Positions 20,704 through 28,902 of a stretch of 64,000 nt of DNA are shown here, piece by piece. The notes beneath the pieces were generated by a model. That model saw only the letters and a program-made list of their open reading frames with translations. It had not been told where the DNA came from and did not search any database. The stretch's first letter is position 1, and every line of letters starts with the position of its first letter. The position numbers were made by a program, and so were the translations under genes. Origin of the DNA: Corynebacterium sp. NML98-0116 (lineage in GTDB: Bacteria > Actinomycetota > Actinomycetes > Mycobacteriales > Mycobacteriaceae); contig NZ_CP017639.1 in the NCBI RefSeq assembly GCF_001767255.1, forward strand, positions 1,820,875 through 1,884,874, in the 5' to 3' direction.

Positions 20704-21735
20704 GTGACGAAAACCGGCACCCGGGTTGAGTTCCGGGACGTATCGAAAGTCTTTACAACGGGTGGGCGCGAGGTTGTGGCCGTCGACAATGTGTCGCTGA
20801 CGGTCGAGCCTGGTGAGATCCTTGGAGTGATCGGCTACTCCGGCGCTGGCAAGTCCACGCTGGTGCGGCTGATCAACGGGCTCGACATGCCTACCAGCGG
20901 CGAACTCCTCCTCGACGGCACCAATATCGTCGGCAAGAGCGAGAAGCGTCTGCGGGAAGTGCGCCGAAACGTTGGGATGATTTTCCAGCAGTTCAACCTG
21001 TTCTCTTCCCGAACTGCGGCGGGCAACATTGAGTACCCGCTGCAGCTTGCCGGTTTGGGCAAGCAGGAGCGCCGGGCGCGCGTCGAGGAGCTCCTCGAGT
21101 TCGTCGGCCTGTCGGATCGCGGCAAGAACTACCCCGAGCAACTTTCGGGTGGTCAGAAGCAGCGCGTGGGCATCGCTCGTGCGCTCGCCACGAATCCCTC
21201 GCTCTTGCTTGCCGACGAAGCCACCTCCGCCCTCGACCCCGAGACCACCCACGAGGTGCTCGAGCTACTGCGCCGCGTCAACGCGGAGCTCGGCATCACG
21301 ATCGTGGTGATTACCCACGAGATGGACGTGATCCGCGCGATTGCGGACAAGGTCGCCGTAATGGAGGCCGGCAAGGTCGTCGAGTATGGCTCCGTCTACG
21401 AGGTGTTCTCGGACCCGAAAACGAAGGTCGCGCAGCGCTTCGTATCGACGTCGCTTCGCAACACCCCAGACAAGCACGAGGAGCTCGAGTTGCTGAACGC
21501 GGCGCCTGGGCGCCTCTTCACCGTCGACCTGACCGAACACTCGGGATTCTTCGGTGCGGCGGAGAAGGCGCGCCAACGCGGCGTGTCGATTCAGCCGGTG
21601 CACGCGGGTATTACGACCCTGCAGGAGCACTCCTTCGGCAAGATGACGGTCCGCCTCAACGGCGACGATGCAGCGATTAACGAGTTCCTGCACACGCTGC
21701 AGGGCACCACGGATATTCAGGAGATACGTCGATGA
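20704..21735 (+). CDS. metN: Methionine ABC transporter, ATP-binding protein
   Basis: The 343-residue ATPase powers methionine import. The ABC motifs are present: Walker A GYSGAGKSTLVRL, Q-loop IFQQFNL, signature LSGGQKQRVGIARAL, Walker B LLADEATSAL and the switch His in VITHEMD. The C-terminal ~80 residues form an NIL regulatory domain (VHAGITTLQEHSFGKMTVRLNG), which in E. coli MetN binds methionine and inhibits transport. The start is a GTG 3 bases after metQ, with AGGAGAAG just before it. It overlaps metI by 4 bases. Confidence 0.95.
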   Translation: MTKTGTRVEFRDVSKVFTTGGREVVAVDNVSLTVEPGEILGVIGYSGAGKSTLVRLINGLDMPTSGELLLDGTNIVGKSEKRLREVRRNVGMIFQQFNLFSSRTAAGNIEYPLQLAGLGKQERRARVEELLEFVGLSDRGKNYPEQLSGGQKQRVGIARALATNPSLLLADEATSALDPETTHEVLELLRRVNAELGITIVVITHEMDVIRAIADKVAVMEAGKVVEYGSVYEVFSDPKTKVAQRFVSTSLRNTPDKHEELELLNAAPGRLFTVDLTEHSGFFGAAEKARQRGVSIQPVHAGITTLQEHSFGKMTVRLNGDDAAINEFLHTLQGTTDIQEIRR

Positions 21736-22424
21736 ACAGTGCTGTCAACGAATTCATTCTGGCGCAGCCGAACTGGGACCGGCTCGGCCCCACGTTCGTA
21801 GACGCCATCGGCGATACCCTTTGGATGGTGGGCATCACCCTGCTGGTCGGCGGTATCTGCGGCCTGATCCTTGGCGTGTTCTTGTACACCACCCGCCCGG
21901 GTGGCATCCTGCAGAACAGTGTCGTGTACTGGGTGATTAACTTCGCCGTGAACTTCTTCCGGCCGATCCCGTTCATCATCATGATCGCGATGCTCTACCC
22001 CATCACCCTGTCGGTGGTGGGCACCACGATTGGCCGGGGCGCAGCTACGTTTGTGATGTGTTTCTCCGCGACCTTTACCGTGGCCCGTATTGTCGAGCAG
22101 AACCTGGTATCCATCGACCCCGGCATGATTGAGGCCGCGCGTTCGATGGGCGCAGGCCCGTGGACGATCATCCGCACCGTCATCCTCCCCGAGGCGCTCG
22201 GCCCGCTGATTCTCGGCTACACGTTCATCTTCATCGCGGTGATCGATATGTCCGCGATGGCCGGCTACATCGGCGGTGGCGGCCTTGGTGACTTCGCCAT
22301 CGTGTATGGCTACCGCCAGTTCGAGCCGCAGGTGACGTGGGCGGCTGTGATCGTCATCGTCATCATCGTGCAGCTGGCGCAGTTCTTGGGCAACTGGCTG
22401 TCCAAGAAGGTGATGCGCCGCTAA
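21732..22424 (+). CDS. metI: Methionine ABC transporter, permease
   Basis: The 230-residue permease has about five membrane helices and the EAA loop contacting the ATPase (DPGMIEAARSMGAGPWTIIRTVILPEAL). It starts with ATGA overlapping the metN stop. Its N-terminal FVDAIGDTLWMVGITLLVGGICG is family-typical. It forms the pore through which MetQ-bound methionine is passed. The HAD gene begins 29 bases later on the same strand and may be co-transcribed. Confidence 0.94.
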   Translation: MNSAVNEFILAQPNWDRLGPTFVDAIGDTLWMVGITLLVGGICGLILGVFLYTTRPGGILQNSVVYWVINFAVNFFRPIPFIIMIAMLYPITLSVVGTTIGRGAATFVMCFSATFTVARIVEQNLVSIDPGMIEAARSMGAGPWTIIRTVILPEALGPLILGYTFIFIAVIDMSAMAGYIGGGGLGDFAIVYGYRQFEPQVTWAAVIVIVIIVQLAQFLGNWLSKKVMRR

Positions 22425-22453
22425 GGTGTGACCAGTTGGTTAGGATGGGTGCC

Positions 22454-23242
22454 ATGAAAATCGCAGCGTTTGATTTTGATGGCACCCTTCATCATCCCAC
22501 GGACACTGACACGGGCGAGCACGGCTTCGACCCGGCCGACATGGCCGCGATCCAGGCCTGGCGCGACGCCGGGCACATCGCCATTTCTGCCACCGGACGC
22601 TCGCGCACCGCGCTCGAGTTCGGAATGCGCCACTGCCCCATCCGCTTCGACTACCAGGTGCTCTCGAACGGTGGCTCCGCAACCACCGGCGACAACGAGC
22701 GCCTGCTCTACTCACACCTTGTAGACCCGGAGATCGTCGAACAGGTGGTCACGCACTTCGCTGACACGGATGGGGTGGCGGTGTTCGGCACCACGATCGG
22801 CCACGTCGATGGTGAGTTCAGCAACAACACCCAGGCTCGCAGTAGCTTTACCGTCAACTTCGACAGGATGACCACGGCCGACATTCCCCACCACGAGTTC
22901 GCCGTCGTCCCCTTGTGGATCCCGAACGACGAAGACCTGCGCGCGGAAGTCTACGAGTGGACGCGCGCGCTGCCGCATGTGTCAGTGGCCCAGAACCAGG
23001 ACTTCATCGACATCATGGCGCCGGGCCGCACGAAGGGTGCGGGCATCCAGGACCTGTTGCAGCTACTCGACGTCCCACGCGAAGACATCGAGCTGTACAC
23101 CTTCGGCGACTCGTGGAATGACCTGTCCATGCACGAAATCGCAGATCACTCACATAGCTTCCGCCACTCGCCCGCCGAGGTGCAGCAGCGCACCGACCAC
23201 GTGATCAACAGGGTCGCTGACGTGCTGCCCAGCTACATCTAG
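22454..23242 (+). CDS. HAD-superfamily hydrolase (Cof/IIB type)
   Basis: The 262-residue protein has HAD motif I as AAFDFDGTL at the N-terminus, motif II in AISATGRSRTAL, the lysine of motif III around GRTKGAGIQDLL, and motif IV GDSWNDLSM. A large cap domain between motifs II and III makes it type IIB, like Cof/YbjI sugar-phosphate phosphatases. The substrate cannot be told. AGGA 8 bases before ATG fixes the start; an alternative ATG lies 9 bases upstream. It follows metI closely and shares a CTAG stop overlap with the next convergent gene. Confidence 0.85.
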   Translation: MKIAAFDFDGTLHHPTDTDTGEHGFDPADMAAIQAWRDAGHIAISATGRSRTALEFGMRHCPIRFDYQVLSNGGSATTGDNERLLYSHLVDPEIVEQVVTHFADTDGVAVFGTTIGHVDGEFSNNTQARSSFTVNFDRMTTADIPHHEFAVVPLWIPNDEDLRAEVYEWTRALPHVSVAQNQDFIDIMAPGRTKGAGIQDLLQLLDVPREDIELYTFGDSWNDLSMHEIADHSHSFRHSPAEVQQRTDHVINRVADVLPSYI

Positions 23243-24144
23243 GAGCGACTAGCGACGACCCAGCTCTTGCCGGGCTTCGGGTCCTTCCCGCATGATGCCA
23301 TCACGGCATCAACGTCGCGCTGCTCCAACATCACCTCGTAGGCGGTGTCGGTCGCGGTGTCGGTCACGGTGACGTGGGCGGAGGGGCCGTCGATACGCTC
23401 GGCGGTGACTTCGAGCTGGCCGTAGCGCACCTTGTCCCCTCGGGTGGCGAGCTGCGTTGCGACGTCCACTTCCGCCACCTGGCCTACCGGGCTGAAGGTG
23501 CCGCGGCCGCGGTTGCCCGGCACGAAGTACTCGCCGCGCATCGCAGCTTCAAGCATGGCCTCAGTAGCCTCGAGGTTCATCCGGCCAAAACTGTACGCCC
23601 ACGGCATGAGCAGCATCGTGGCGGCGAAACGGTGCCCCTTGATGTGCGAGGTTTCCCACACCACGTCGTTGCCATGCCCAAACGGGTACTTCTCTACGAG
23701 CTCGTTGACGATGGGGCGGCCCTTGATGGCGCAGCACATGTCGCGCTTCGCGTGGGTACAGACCAGGACGAGTGGCTTCGTACGCGACTTGGCGCTGTTT
23801 TGCCCTGGGCCTGACAGGTCGAGATCCAGGATCGCCTCAGGCCCATCGACATGCAGCACCTCGGTTGCTGCCTGGTCGGCGAAGACCAGGTAGACGTGGT
23901 GGTCTTCAATCTGGCGGCCTTCCCTCGTTGGGTGGCGGATAAGCAGCAAGGTGGCGTTGTAGCGCTGCATGTGCGCTTTCAACTTTTCGGTCAGTTCGTC
24001 CCCGAAGGTGTCGCCGTCGAGTACGTCGTGGCTCCACTTGTGTGGCCACTCAAACAAAACGTAGGTCGAGCCGGGTTTCGCGGTACCCGGCAGCGGCTCA
24101 CTGTCCGTATCGGAGCAGAGTGTGCGTGCATGGGCTGTAGTCAT
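23239..24144 (-). CDS. Sucraseferredoxin-like [2Fe-2S] thioredoxin-fold protein
   Basis: The 301-residue protein resembles the sucraseferredoxin-like family. The likely cluster ligands lie in VCTHAKRDMCCAIKGRP and the later WETSHIKGHRFAATML. Function is not established; the family is thought to be an iron-sulfur electron carrier. Its start has TACAGT exactly 7 bases upstream (leaderless). A DtxR-like palindrome covers the expected -35 position, suggesting iron-dependent repression. It shares a CTAG stop overlap with the HAD gene. Confidence 0.75.
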   Translation of the reverse strand: MTTAHARTLCSDTDSEPLPGTAKPGSTYVLFEWPHKWSHDVLDGDTFGDELTEKLKAHMQRYNATLLLIRHPTREGRQIEDHHVYLVFADQAATEVLHVDGPEAILDLDLSGPGQNSAKSRTKPLVLVCTHAKRDMCCAIKGRPIVNELVEKYPFGHGNDVVWETSHIKGHRFAATMLLMPWAYSFGRMNLEATEAMLEAAMRGEYFVPGNRGRGTFSPVGQVAEVDVATQLATRGDKVRYGQLEVTAERIDGPSAHVTVTDTATDTAYEVMLEQRDVDAVMASCGKDPKPGKSWVVASRS

Positions 24145-24151
24145 GTCACCT

Positions 24152-24157
24152 ACTGTA
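24152..24157 (-). promoter_or_regulatory. -10 hexamer of the sucraseferredoxin-like gene
   Basis: TACAGT on the minus strand ends 7 bases before the ATG at 24144, giving a leaderless mRNA. The expected -35 position falls at about 24175-24180, inside the DtxR-like palindrome. Confidence 0.5.
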
Positions 24158-24176
24158 GCGAAAATTTCCCGATTGA

Positions 24177-24190
24177 TTAGGTATACCTAA
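24177..24190. promoter_or_regulatory. DtxR-like iron box
   Basis: TTAGGTATACCTAA is a perfect 14-base palindrome with both TTAGG half-sites of a DtxR operator. It matches about 12 of 19 positions of the full consensus. It lies between two divergent genes, nearest the sucraseferredoxin-like promoter. Confidence 0.55.
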
Positions 24191-24274
24191 ACCGGGCCGA
24201 GTCGGGCAGTTAACATTTTGATAACCTTTTTGATTTTTCGCCGTTCTGCTTTGCTCTTCGAGATTCGTTCTAGC

Positions 24275-24280
24275 TACGGT
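24275..24280 (+). promoter_or_regulatory. -10 hexamer of the AMIN-like lipoprotein gene
   Basis: TACGGT ends 7 bases before the GTG at 24288. No ribosome site is present. Confidence 0.5.
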
Positions 24281-24287
24281 ATTTTGC

Positions 24288-24881
24288 GTGTTTCCCTTAC
24301 CGAAGTTCGCCGTTGCGGCGCTGACGCCCTGTATTGCTGGCGCCGTGCTCGCTGGGTGCGTGTCCTCTCCTGCTCAGGACCAGGCCGCGACCCGCGTCGG
24401 CTCGATGCTTGCTGCGCCATCAACGACGCAGCTTCGCCCGCTCGGTACCGCGAACGCGAGCCCGAAGACTCAGCGGCCTTCCGCGCCTACTCAGCTCGCC
24501 GTGGCTGGCGTGCGTGTGGGCACCCACGAGGGGTTCGACCGCGTTGTCGTGAACCTCGTCGGCGAGGGCAAGCCGGGCTGGTTCGTGGATTACACCTCCA
24601 CCCCGATGCAGGAGATCACCGGCAAACCACTGAAGGTGACCGGCAACGCGTTCCTCAATATCAACATCGACGGCACCGTCTACCCCTACGAACTTGGCCT
24701 GGACGCGGACCAGATCAAGGTGGATACCCCGGCAGAGACCGGCAACATTATCGACGTCGTCAACGCCGGCACCTACGAGGGTCGCAGCCGCGTGGTCGTA
24801 GGGTTGCGCTCCGACTTGCCGTATTCGGTGCAGATTCTGGAACACCCGCTGCGCCTGGTCGTCGACATCGTGCAGTCCTAA
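24288..24881 (+). CDS. Putative lipoprotein with AMIN-like domain
   Basis: The 197-residue protein has a lipoprotein signal (MFPLPKFAVAALTPCIAGAVLAGC). A disordered Ser/Thr/Pro stretch to about residue 65 is followed by a beta-rich domain (VRVGTHEGFDRVVVNLVGEGKPGWFVDY ... YSVQILEHPLRLVVDIV). That pattern resembles AMIN-like domains of actinobacterial lipoproteins, which are related to cell-wall-associated AMIN domains. Function is unknown. It starts at a GTG and is probably leaderless. The gene ends 3 bases from the convergent imuB. Confidence 0.65.
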   Translation: MFPLPKFAVAALTPCIAGAVLAGCVSSPAQDQAATRVGSMLAAPSTTQLRPLGTANASPKTQRPSAPTQLAVAGVRVGTHEGFDRVVVNLVGEGKPGWFVDYTSTPMQEITGKPLKVTGNAFLNINIDGTVYPYELGLDADQIKVDTPAETGNIIDVVNAGTYEGRSRVVVGLRSDLPYSVQILEHPLRLVVDIVQS

Positions 24882-24884
24882 CAC

Positions 24885-26429
24885 CTAGTGATAGAGCGCC
24901 TCGACGCTCCATCGCTGCCGGTGCCACACCAACAACCACCCGCGCTGCCCTGTTCCTACCGCCTGGTCGTGGCCCAGCACCTGGAGGCGCGCAAGCCGGG
25001 TCGGATGCGCACCCCACCACTCTTCGTCAACGGGCCAAGGCCCTGCCCACGCGGTGATGTCATAGCAGCGCTTGCCCCACACTAGCGTTGTCGGCTGGCC
25101 GCTGAGCAGGACTTCGACGTTGAGCAGTATCGGCTGGTCGGCGCTGTCCAGCAGCTGCACCCGCGATGACGGGTGTTCGATCCCACCGCCGAGCCGGGCT
25201 GGAAGTGGTGACGGAACGGCGCCGACGAACGCCCCGCGGCCCTGCGGCGGCACCTCCCCATAGGGCACCAGCTGAATACGCTCGGCCACGCCGCGACCTC
25301 CAACCGCGACCGGCTGCAGCACCGCCTCCATTCCGAGCTGGGACTGCACCCGCTCGATCACGCGCCGCGCCCCCTCGTCCGACGCCCCGTCAGACCACAG
25401 CTCCCCCACCATGTCGGGTTGCGCAAGCTCAAGTGGTTCCAGCATGAGCGAGGCGATCGGCCCTGCGCCCCCGTTGGTGAGCCAGCCGTCGAGCTGCCAG
25501 CGCACCCGGTCGGCGGTGCCAGCCTCCGTCAGTGCTTCCCGGGTGCGCCACACGCGCTCAACCCGGGTGGCATCGACAAGCTCGGCGGAGATTTTCAGCC
25601 GGAGGCAGTGCACCCCGGCCCCCTTGAGGCGCTGGTGCAGCGTAGCCGCGAGCGCCCGGGCGGCGAACGCGGCGGCGTCGACGCGCTCAATCGGTTCCTC
25701 CGGTGCCATCTCGACGGCGAAGTCCTCCACGGGTAGCTCCGGGGCGACACGCCGGTCCGGGGCCGCACTGGCGATCCGGTGGAGGTGGATGCCTGCGACC
25801 CCGAAGCGAGTCATCACGGCAGAGGACGGCAGTTGCGCGAGCTGCCCCAGCGTCTGGATGCCCAGCTGGCCCAGGGTACGGACCGTTTCCGGGTCCGCGC
25901 CGAGTGCTGTCTCGGCGGTGAGCACCCGAAGCGGCTGTACTGCAAGGAACTGCGCCGACTCCCCCGCTGCAACCACGTGCGAGATCCGGGTGGCGATCAC
26001 CGCGGTGGCGATCTCGTCCGCCGCCCCTGCCATGACGTCAATGCCGTGGCGTGCGGCGGCGTCGAGAAGCATCTCAAGCGCCGTATCTTCATCGCCGTGG
26101 AACTTCCCCGCCGCGGCGAGGTCCGCAACCACCAGGCCAGGGCGCAGCACCTCCACGGAGGCGGCCACGTCATCCAGGGAGCCTGCGAGTGCGCTGAACG
26201 TGCGGCCGTCGCGCTCCGGGTTGTCCTCCACCACCGTCAGCTCAGGCGCGACGGCCTGCGCGTTCCGCACCCGCATCCCGCGGCGGACCCCGGCGCGCCG
26301 CGCCTCCTGCGAACAGACCTTGATGCGGTGCTGCACCGCGATCGCGATTGGTTCTTCCAACGTGTCCTCGGCTTCGAGCTTGGCTGCTTGTACGGGCCAG
26401 TCCGGGAACCAAAGTGCAGCAACCCTCAT
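24885..26429 (-). CDS. imuB: ImuB, catalytically dead Y-family polymerase-like mutasome adaptor
   Basis: The 514-residue protein has the Y-family fold (MRVAALWFPDWPVQAAKL; VGADE-like VADLAAAGKF) but lacks the catalytic Asp/Glu carboxylates of real Y polymerases, as is usual for ImuB. ImuB bridges DnaE2, ImuA' and the beta clamp during SOS mutagenesis. The HhH region (ETVRTLGQLGIQTLGQLAQLP) and little-finger segment are visible. It overlaps imuA by 4 bases, so translation is coupled. dnaE2 lies 5 kb away on the same strand. Confidence 0.88.
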   Translation of the reverse strand: MRVAALWFPDWPVQAAKLEAEDTLEEPIAIAVQHRIKVCSQEARRAGVRRGMRVRNAQAVAPELTVVEDNPERDGRTFSALAGSLDDVAASVEVLRPGLVVADLAAAGKFHGDEDTALEMLLDAAARHGIDVMAGAADEIATAVIATRISHVVAAGESAQFLAVQPLRVLTAETALGADPETVRTLGQLGIQTLGQLAQLPSSAVMTRFGVAGIHLHRIASAAPDRRVAPELPVEDFAVEMAPEEPIERVDAAAFAARALAATLHQRLKGAGVHCLRLKISAELVDATRVERVWRTREALTEAGTADRVRWQLDGWLTNGGAGPIASLMLEPLELAQPDMVGELWSDGASDEGARRVIERVQSQLGMEAVLQPVAVGGRGVAERIQLVPYGEVPPQGRGAFVGAVPSPLPARLGGGIEHPSSRVQLLDSADQPILLNVEVLLSGQPTTLVWGKRCYDITAWAGPWPVDEEWWGAHPTRLARLQVLGHDQAVGTGQRGWLLVWHRQRWSVEALYH

Positions 26430-27139
26430 GAGGGCACCGCCTTCAGGTGCGTGACACCGCCCGTCGCAACTCCAAGCGTCAGTAGTGCCGGTGGCCGCTT
26501 CCAGCCTTTCGCGTGCGCGGACACTTCAAGGTCAATACCTGCGATACGCCCACGGCCACGCCCGATGCCGTGGAAGCTAGCGATGTCCGCGCTCATGCGC
26601 AGCGCGGGCGAAGGCACCGTCACGTTCACGCAGAGCATCGCCGCTTCCCCGGCACGCACACGTGCGAGGAGCGGGCGGGCCTGGGCAGGCGTGAACTGGA
26701 TTTCGCTTCGGGTGTGCAACACCACCACATCCAGCCCTTCGGCGAGTACACCGGCGGCGTGCACTGCATCTAGCCCCGGCTCCGGAACTGCGACTGTCCT
26801 GCGTAGCGCTTGCGCTGAAAGCTCCGCGTAGGACAGCTCCGGCCACCCCACCACGGCCGCGTATCCGCCGGCCTCCGTGACCTGCCGGAGGATCTCTACG
26901 ATAAGCGACGGCGTATCGCTCACCTGCGTGACCTGCCGCCGTGGCAAACCTCCGTTCGGAAGCACATTCGCCAACTCACCACCCAACGGAATCACACCCT
27001 CGCCCCCGATCTGCTCCTGCACGGCACCACCGCCGAGCTCGGCTAATTGCGCTCGGAGTTGCGCAATCTGCTCAGCTTTGCTGAGCTGTCCGCCACCGTC
27101 CGAGGCAAACTCACGCAAGCGAATAGGTGTTCCATTCAT
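26426..27139 (-). CDS. imuA: ImuA'-like RecA-fold mutasome protein
   Basis: The 237-residue protein begins MNGTPIRLREFASDGG and has a RecA-like core of hydrophobic strands (YAAVVGWPELSYAELSAQALRRTVAVPEP, LDVVVLHTRSEIQ, EAAMLCVNVTVPSPAL) without a clear Walker A. That is typical of actinobacterial ImuA'. It helps load the DnaE2-ImuB mutasome. The start is set by a promoter (TTGCCC-17-CATACT) whose -10 ends 7 bases upstream. A strong LexA-type box lies just above. A frame extension of 36 bases upstream overlaps that promoter and is rejected. Confidence 0.85.
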   Translation of the reverse strand: MNGTPIRLREFASDGGGQLSKAEQIAQLRAQLAELGGGAVQEQIGGEGVIPLGGELANVLPNGGLPRRQVTQVSDTPSLIVEILRQVTEAGGYAAVVGWPELSYAELSAQALRRTVAVPEPGLDAVHAAGVLAEGLDVVVLHTRSEIQFTPAQARPLLARVRAGEAAMLCVNVTVPSPALRMSADIASFHGIGRGRGRIAGIDLEVSAHAKGWKRPPALLTLGVATGGVTHLKAVPS

Positions 27140-27146
27140 GCATGTA

Positions 27147-27175
27147 AGTATGCAACGCGCCCCCGACACGGGCAA
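27147..27175 (-). promoter_or_regulatory. imuA-imuB promoter (leaderless)
   Basis: On the minus strand: TTGCCC (27175-27170), 17-base spacer, CATACT (27152-27147), 7 bases, ATG at 27139. Confidence 0.65.
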
Positions 27176-27184
27176 CAGTAAAGG

Positions 27185-27200
27185 TCGAACAGGGTTTCGA
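27185..27200. promoter_or_regulatory. LexA (SOS) box of imuA-imuB
   Basis: TCGAACAGGGTTTCGA matches the TCGAAC-N4-GTTCGA pattern at 11 of 12 positions (12 of 14 for the corynebacterial consensus). It lies 10 bases upstream of the imuA -35 and about 35 bases before the divergent gene's -10, so it could serve both. Confidence 0.65.
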
Positions 27201-27234
27201 ATCCCTGTGCCACAAAAAGCGAGACACCATGCTG

Positions 27235-27240
27235 TACGCT
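27235..27240 (+). promoter_or_regulatory. -10 hexamer of the small membrane protein gene
   Basis: TACGCT ends 7 bases before the ATG at 27248; no ribosome site is present. Confidence 0.5.
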
Positions 27241-27247
27241 CTGCCCT

Positions 27248-27682
27248 ATGTATTACGCAGACTTCCGCAACCGCGTCACCCCAATTCCCACGCCACCCAT
27301 TGTGCGGGCTGTGGCGGCGGGGTGCGTAGCGGCGTCGATAAGCGTGATGGCGGCACCGCTACCCGCAGCCGTGAAAGTCGGCATTGCTCTCGCCGCGGTG
27401 CTCGTCGCCCGTGCAACTACCCGAGCGCACCCGTACCGCAAGGCTATGGCCGAGTTTGCGCGCAGCCGCAACGTCTCGCAGGTGCCGTCGCTCAGCATGG
27501 TGGTGCCGCTGATGCTGTGGTGGCTCGCAATCATGCTGAGCCCGCTGATCGCGCCGCTGCCCGGCTGGGGGCTGGCGCTGCTTGCGGGTGGGCTGTTTGT
27601 GGTGGCGTGGGTGCTCATGCCGCACGTCGACGGCACGCGGCGCCTCGCATACGCGCCTACAGCGCCCATCCAGAAGCGCTAG
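27248..27682 (+). CDS. Small membrane protein of unknown function
   Basis: The 144-residue product has four hydrophobic stretches (IVRAVAAGCVAASISVMA, AVKVGIALAAVLVARA, MVVPLMLWWLAIMLSPLIA, LALLAGGLFVVAWVLM) and short charged ends. I do not recognise a family. It is divergent from the imuA-imuB operon and shares the intergenic region that holds the LexA-type box. It may therefore be DNA-damage inducible, though this is inference. Its last 4 bases overlap the stop of the convergent AhpD-like gene (CTAG). Confidence 0.7.
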   Translation: MYYADFRNRVTPIPTPPIVRAVAAGCVAASISVMAAPLPAAVKVGIALAAVLVARATTRAHPYRKAMAEFARSRNVSQVPSLSMVVPLMLWWLAIMLSPLIAPLPGWGLALLAGGLFVVAWVLMPHVDGTRRLAYAPTAPIQKR

Positions 27683-28902
27683 CGGTAGCGCTTCGGTACG
27701 TCAGCCGCACCGAGACTGAGCATGAGGCGGTTGGCCCAGTTGAAGAACGCCGCCGAGTTGATCAGGTCAAGGATCTCGAGCTCGCCGCAGCCGGCCTCGC
27801 GGAGGGCTTCGACGTGCTGTTGCGAGAACGCGATCGGGGTGTGCGTGAGCGCCACGGCCGCATCGCGCAGCGCGTTCCACAGCGGGGTGCCCAGGTCCGC
27901 GGTCACGCCTTCGTCGAGGAGCCGGGAGATCGCCTCGGCGTCGCCGCCTTCCTGCTTCGCGCGCCCCTGGTGCACGGAAGCACAGTACTCGCACCCGTTG
28001 AGACGGGAGACCACGGTCGCGGCGAGTTCGCGCTCGGCGCGCCCCAGGCCGCCGTCGGTGTTGTAGAAAATGTCCAGGTCAGTCAGGGTGCGTGCCTTGA
28101 GCACCGCAGGGTCACGCGCGAGCAGCCGGAAGTACTCCATATCGATTCGTTCGGGCTTGAGCAGCGCGTCGCGGTGCTCGTCGGTGAATTCGAACTTGTC
28201 CAGGCTGGGCACCCACGCGCGCCAGCCCAGGGAGTGCTCCACGAACTTCGTCGGCGCCACAACTTCGGGCAGCAGGGTGCGCGGCCCGGGCTCCCAGCCG
28301 GGGTCAGCCACGCCGTGCGCGCGCCCGCTAATCGACGCCCGCTGCGCTCCACCAGCGTCAACCCCGCCGAGCACCCGCACGCCGTGCACGACGCGCAACT
28401 GGAACGCCACGAACGCGATGAGCTGCCCCAACGTGACGATGCCGTTGTCGCTCCACCCGGAGGTCTGCAGGTGACCGATCGCTGCGGCGGTGGAATCCTT
28501 CGGGTGGAAGACCAGCAGGTGTGCGAAGTCCAGGGCAGCGGCGAACTGCTCGGACGCCTCCCCAATGACGTCACCGAACAGGACGAAGTCGCCGTGCCAG
28601 TACGGCCCCTCGGATGCACCGCGCGCGATAGCGGCGTCGACGGCCTCGGCGAGGCCGGGGGCTTGGTCTTCGAGGTCCTCGAGCAACTCCCGGTAGAACG
28701 CGCTCGCAGTTGTCAGTCCGGTGAGCCCGGCCACGAACGCGGCGACACCATAGCGCCAGGCCAGTGGCACGTCGCCCTCGTCGTCAGGCTCGAAGAGGGC
28801 CGTAAACGTGAGCTCTGCGTTCTCGACTGCTTCCGGGCGGCGCCTGCGAAGGCGCGCGAGTTCCGGAGAGGCGTCGGCAAGCGTATCGATGATGTTAGAC
28901 AC
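27679..28902 (-). CDS. Alkylhydroperoxidase-like (CMD/AhpD) fusion protein
   Basis: The 407-residue protein appears to be a fusion of two CMD-type halves. The C-terminal half carries the AhpD motif C304-E-Y-C307 with H311 in LNGCEYCASVHQGRAKQ, so a peroxidase or thiol-redox activity is possible. The N-terminal half (to about 200) has similar helices but no CxxC. The arrangement resembles the Avi_7169/Avi_7170 protein pair seen with peptide-type ABC importers, there usually as two genes. The GTG start has AGGAG 6 bases upstream and overlaps the end of the ABC ATPase gene by 8 bases, so it is the last gene of that operon. Confidence 0.8.
   Translation of the reverse strand: MSNIIDTLADASPELARLRRRRPEAVENAELTFTALFEPDDEGDVPLAWRYGVAAFVAGLTGLTTASAFYRELLEDLEDQAPGLAEAVDAAIARGASEGPYWHGDFVLFGDVIGEASEQFAAALDFAHLLVFHPKDSTAAAIGHLQTSGWSDNGIVTLGQLIAFVAFQLRVVHGVRVLGGVDAGGAQRASISGRAHGVADPGWEPGPRTLLPEVVAPTKFVEHSLGWRAWVPSLDKFEFTDEHRDALLKPERIDMEYFRLLARDPAVLKARTLTDLDIFYNTDGGLGRAERELAATVVSRLNGCEYCASVHQGRAKQEGGDAEAISRLLDEGVTADLGTPLWNALRDAAVALTHTPIAFSQQHVEALREAGCGELEILDLINSAAFFNWANRLMLSLGAADVPKRYR

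Noticed and set aside
27189..27212. A tRNA T-arm-like fragment (CAGGG...CCCTG with TTCGAAT, then GTGCCACA), suggesting a tRNA end or attachment site
   Set aside because: The loop is 8 bases rather than 7, no acceptor or anticodon arm pairs nearby, and the same bases form a good LexA-type palindrome upstream of imuA, which explains them better.
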